From Lentisphaerota bacterium (GTDB lineage: Bacteria; Verrucomicrobiota; Lentisphaeria; Oligosphaerales; JAFGRS01): a DNA stretch of 7,397 nucleotides. The notes beneath the pieces are model-generated. The model was not told the origin of the DNA, did no database searches, and saw only the letters and a program-made list of their open reading frames with translations. A program made the translations under genes and the position numbers. Each line of letters begins with the position of its first letter. The stretch's first letter is position 1. Below are positions 6,662-7,397 of this stretch, one piece after another. The stretch spans positions 1 to 7,397 of the forward strand of contig JAAYZO010000224.1 in assembly GCA_012514865.1 (NCBI GenBank), read 5' to 3'.

Positions 6662-6710
6662 GTTGGGCGTTGGACGTTGGACGTTGGGCGTTCAGCGTTC
6701 GGCGTTCGCC
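6662..6710. repeat. Seven tandem heptamers of GTTSRRC type
   Basis: The units in order are GTTGGGC, GTTGGAC, GTTGGAC, GTTGGGC, GTTCAGC, GTTCGGC and GTTCGCC, at exact 7-bp spacing. GTT is fixed at the start and C at the end, and divergence increases rightward. The minus-strand translation reads TLNAQRPTSNAQ, a familiar artefact of heptamer repeats in bacterial genomes. It resembles the short tandemly repeated heptamers described in cyanobacteria. No coding function is supported. Confidence 0.95.
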
Positions 6711-6722
6711 ATCCCGAGGGGC

Positions 6723-6761
6723 GCCCTGTTCACGGGCCGCCATGGGGTGCGTGAACAGGGC
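6723..6761 (-). terminator. Candidate terminator hairpin, 12-bp perfect stem
   Basis: GCCCTGTTCACG at 6723-6734 pairs perfectly with 6750-6761, with a 15-nt loop. It starts 21 nt beyond the stop of the minus-strand gene at 6783, a fitting position for its terminator. Being symmetric it could also stop readthrough from the plus-strand lipoprotein gene, 166 nt after its stop. No T-run flanks it on either strand, so it could instead be a repeat or protein-binding palindrome. Confidence 0.5.
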
Positions 6762-6782
6762 AGGCTGCGCCGCCCGAAGCCC

Positions 6783-7397
6783 TCACTCGCCGCCCAGGCG
6801 GACAATGGCGTAGGCGACCAGGTCCGCCGCCGCGACCGTGACGCGCACCCGACCGTCGTCCAGGGGCTCGACCCGCACCGGGCGCTCGCCGGCGTAGTCC
6901 GGCGAGGCGATGTGGCCCTGGCGCAGGCCGGGCTCACGCACCTCGAAGACCAGATCCGCAGCCACGGGCGGGAAGGCCGGCGTCGCCTGCCAGTCCCGCT
7001 GCGTCGGCACGACCTCGCCCTTGGCAACGCCGGTGCCGGTGGCGTTGAGGAGGTGGATCTGCAGCTCGCCGCCTGCGGCGTCGCCCTCGCGGCAGGCGCT
7101 GATCATCACCCGCGACGGCACCGCCACCGCCTGGAAGTCCAGCGGCACACTGGCCGTCGAGCGAATCATCGCCAAGAGCCGCTCGGCGAGGGCTGCATTC
7201 GGCTCGAAACTCGACGGGGCTCCGGCACGGCCTTCGGTCTGGTAGTTCGCCGCGCCGATGGCCATGGCCACGTAGAGACTCCGGCCACGGCCAACGGCGT
7301 TGGATACCACCGCCGGCCAGGCCGGGTTGCCCTTGGCATCGAGGACGTCGGACCGGACCGTCGCGCCCTCACGAGCCTTGACCCGCAGCACCCCGGC
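6783..7397 (-). CDS. C-terminal part of a large protein, possibly beta-galactosidase/GH42-like (5' truncated by window)
   Basis: The frame is open at the right edge and ends at the TGA at 6785-6783, giving 204 residues; a GTG at 7391 is not taken as the start because the frame continues beyond the window. Residues about 25-75 (WPAVVSNAVGRGRSLYVAMAIGAANY, then a helix with LAERLLAMI) resemble the end of the glutamine-amidotransferase-like domain in GH42-type beta-galactosidases and related uncharacterised proteins, where a gene-end GRG-x-x-x-Y-V pattern is usual. The following beta-rich part, with ELQIHLLNATGTG near 112-124 and a final VRVTVAAADLVAYAIVRL, fits a terminal Ig-like domain. No catalytic domain is in the window, so the enzyme class is an inference from the tail only; other uncharacterised carbohydrate-related proteins share this tail. 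It converges on the lipoprotein gene. Confidence 0.7.
   Translation of the reverse strand, partial: AGVLRVKAREGATVRSDVLDAKGNPAWPAVVSNAVGRGRSLYVAMAIGAANYQTEGRAGAPSSFEPNAALAERLLAMIRSTASVPLDFQAVAVPSRVMISACREGDAAGGELQIHLLNATGTGVAKGEVVPTQRDWQATPAFPPVAADLVFEVREPGLRQGHIASPDYAGERPVRVEPLDDGRVRVTVAAADLVAYAIVRLGGE

Noticed and set aside
1..7397. tRNA, rRNA or riboswitch genes
   Set aside because: No cloverleaf with the conserved T-loop, no rRNA core sequence and no known riboswitch motif was seen.

Overview
The window is very GC-rich chromosomal DNA with long reading frames, full of short palindromic and tandem repeats between genes. The gene content is two large secreted or carbohydrate-related proteins, the end of a third, and a small lipoprotein. 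Together with the repeats this suggests an environmental bacterium of the Planctomycetota, Armatimonadota, Lentisphaerota/Verrucomicrobiota or Hydrogenedentota type. That placement is inference from protein style and repeat type; no rRNA or marker gene is present.

Layout: (1) bases 1-1917 (+) hold the C-terminal 638 residues of a DUF4838-type protein, cut by the left edge and ending in a Pro-Ala tail. (2) Bases 1918-2381 form a convergent intergenic region packed with perfect hairpins, including a composite three-hairpin repeat whose first segment also supplies the stop codon of the gene before it. (3) Bases 2382-5402 (-) encode a complete 1006-residue exported protein: signal peptide, CBM9-like domain, beta-rich middle and a C-terminal region resembling a TIM-barrel glycosidase. 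(4) Bases 5403-5980 form a divergent intergenic region. It holds a second, inverted copy of the composite repeat, a perfect 47-bp tandem duplication, and two 9-bp tandem arrays facing each other with complementary cores. (5) Bases 5981-6556 (+) encode a 191-residue predicted lipoprotein. (6) Bases 6557-6782 form a convergent intergenic region with a 14-bp direct repeat, seven heptamers and a 12-bp-stem hairpin. (7) Bases 6783-7397 (-) are the C-terminal 204 residues of another large protein, cut by the right edge, resembling the end of beta-galactosidase-like enzymes.

Every adjacent gene pair changes strand, so no operon is visible and each gene is probably transcribed alone. Three of the four genes fit handling of complex carbohydrate outside the cytoplasm, but no substrate can be read from the sequence. 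I found no defence system, CRISPR array, transposase, tRNA or rRNA. The least ordinary content is in the gaps: a modular repeat of three hairpins, present in inverted copies about 3.6 kb apart, with stems kept although the bases differ, plus mirror-arranged 9-mer arrays.
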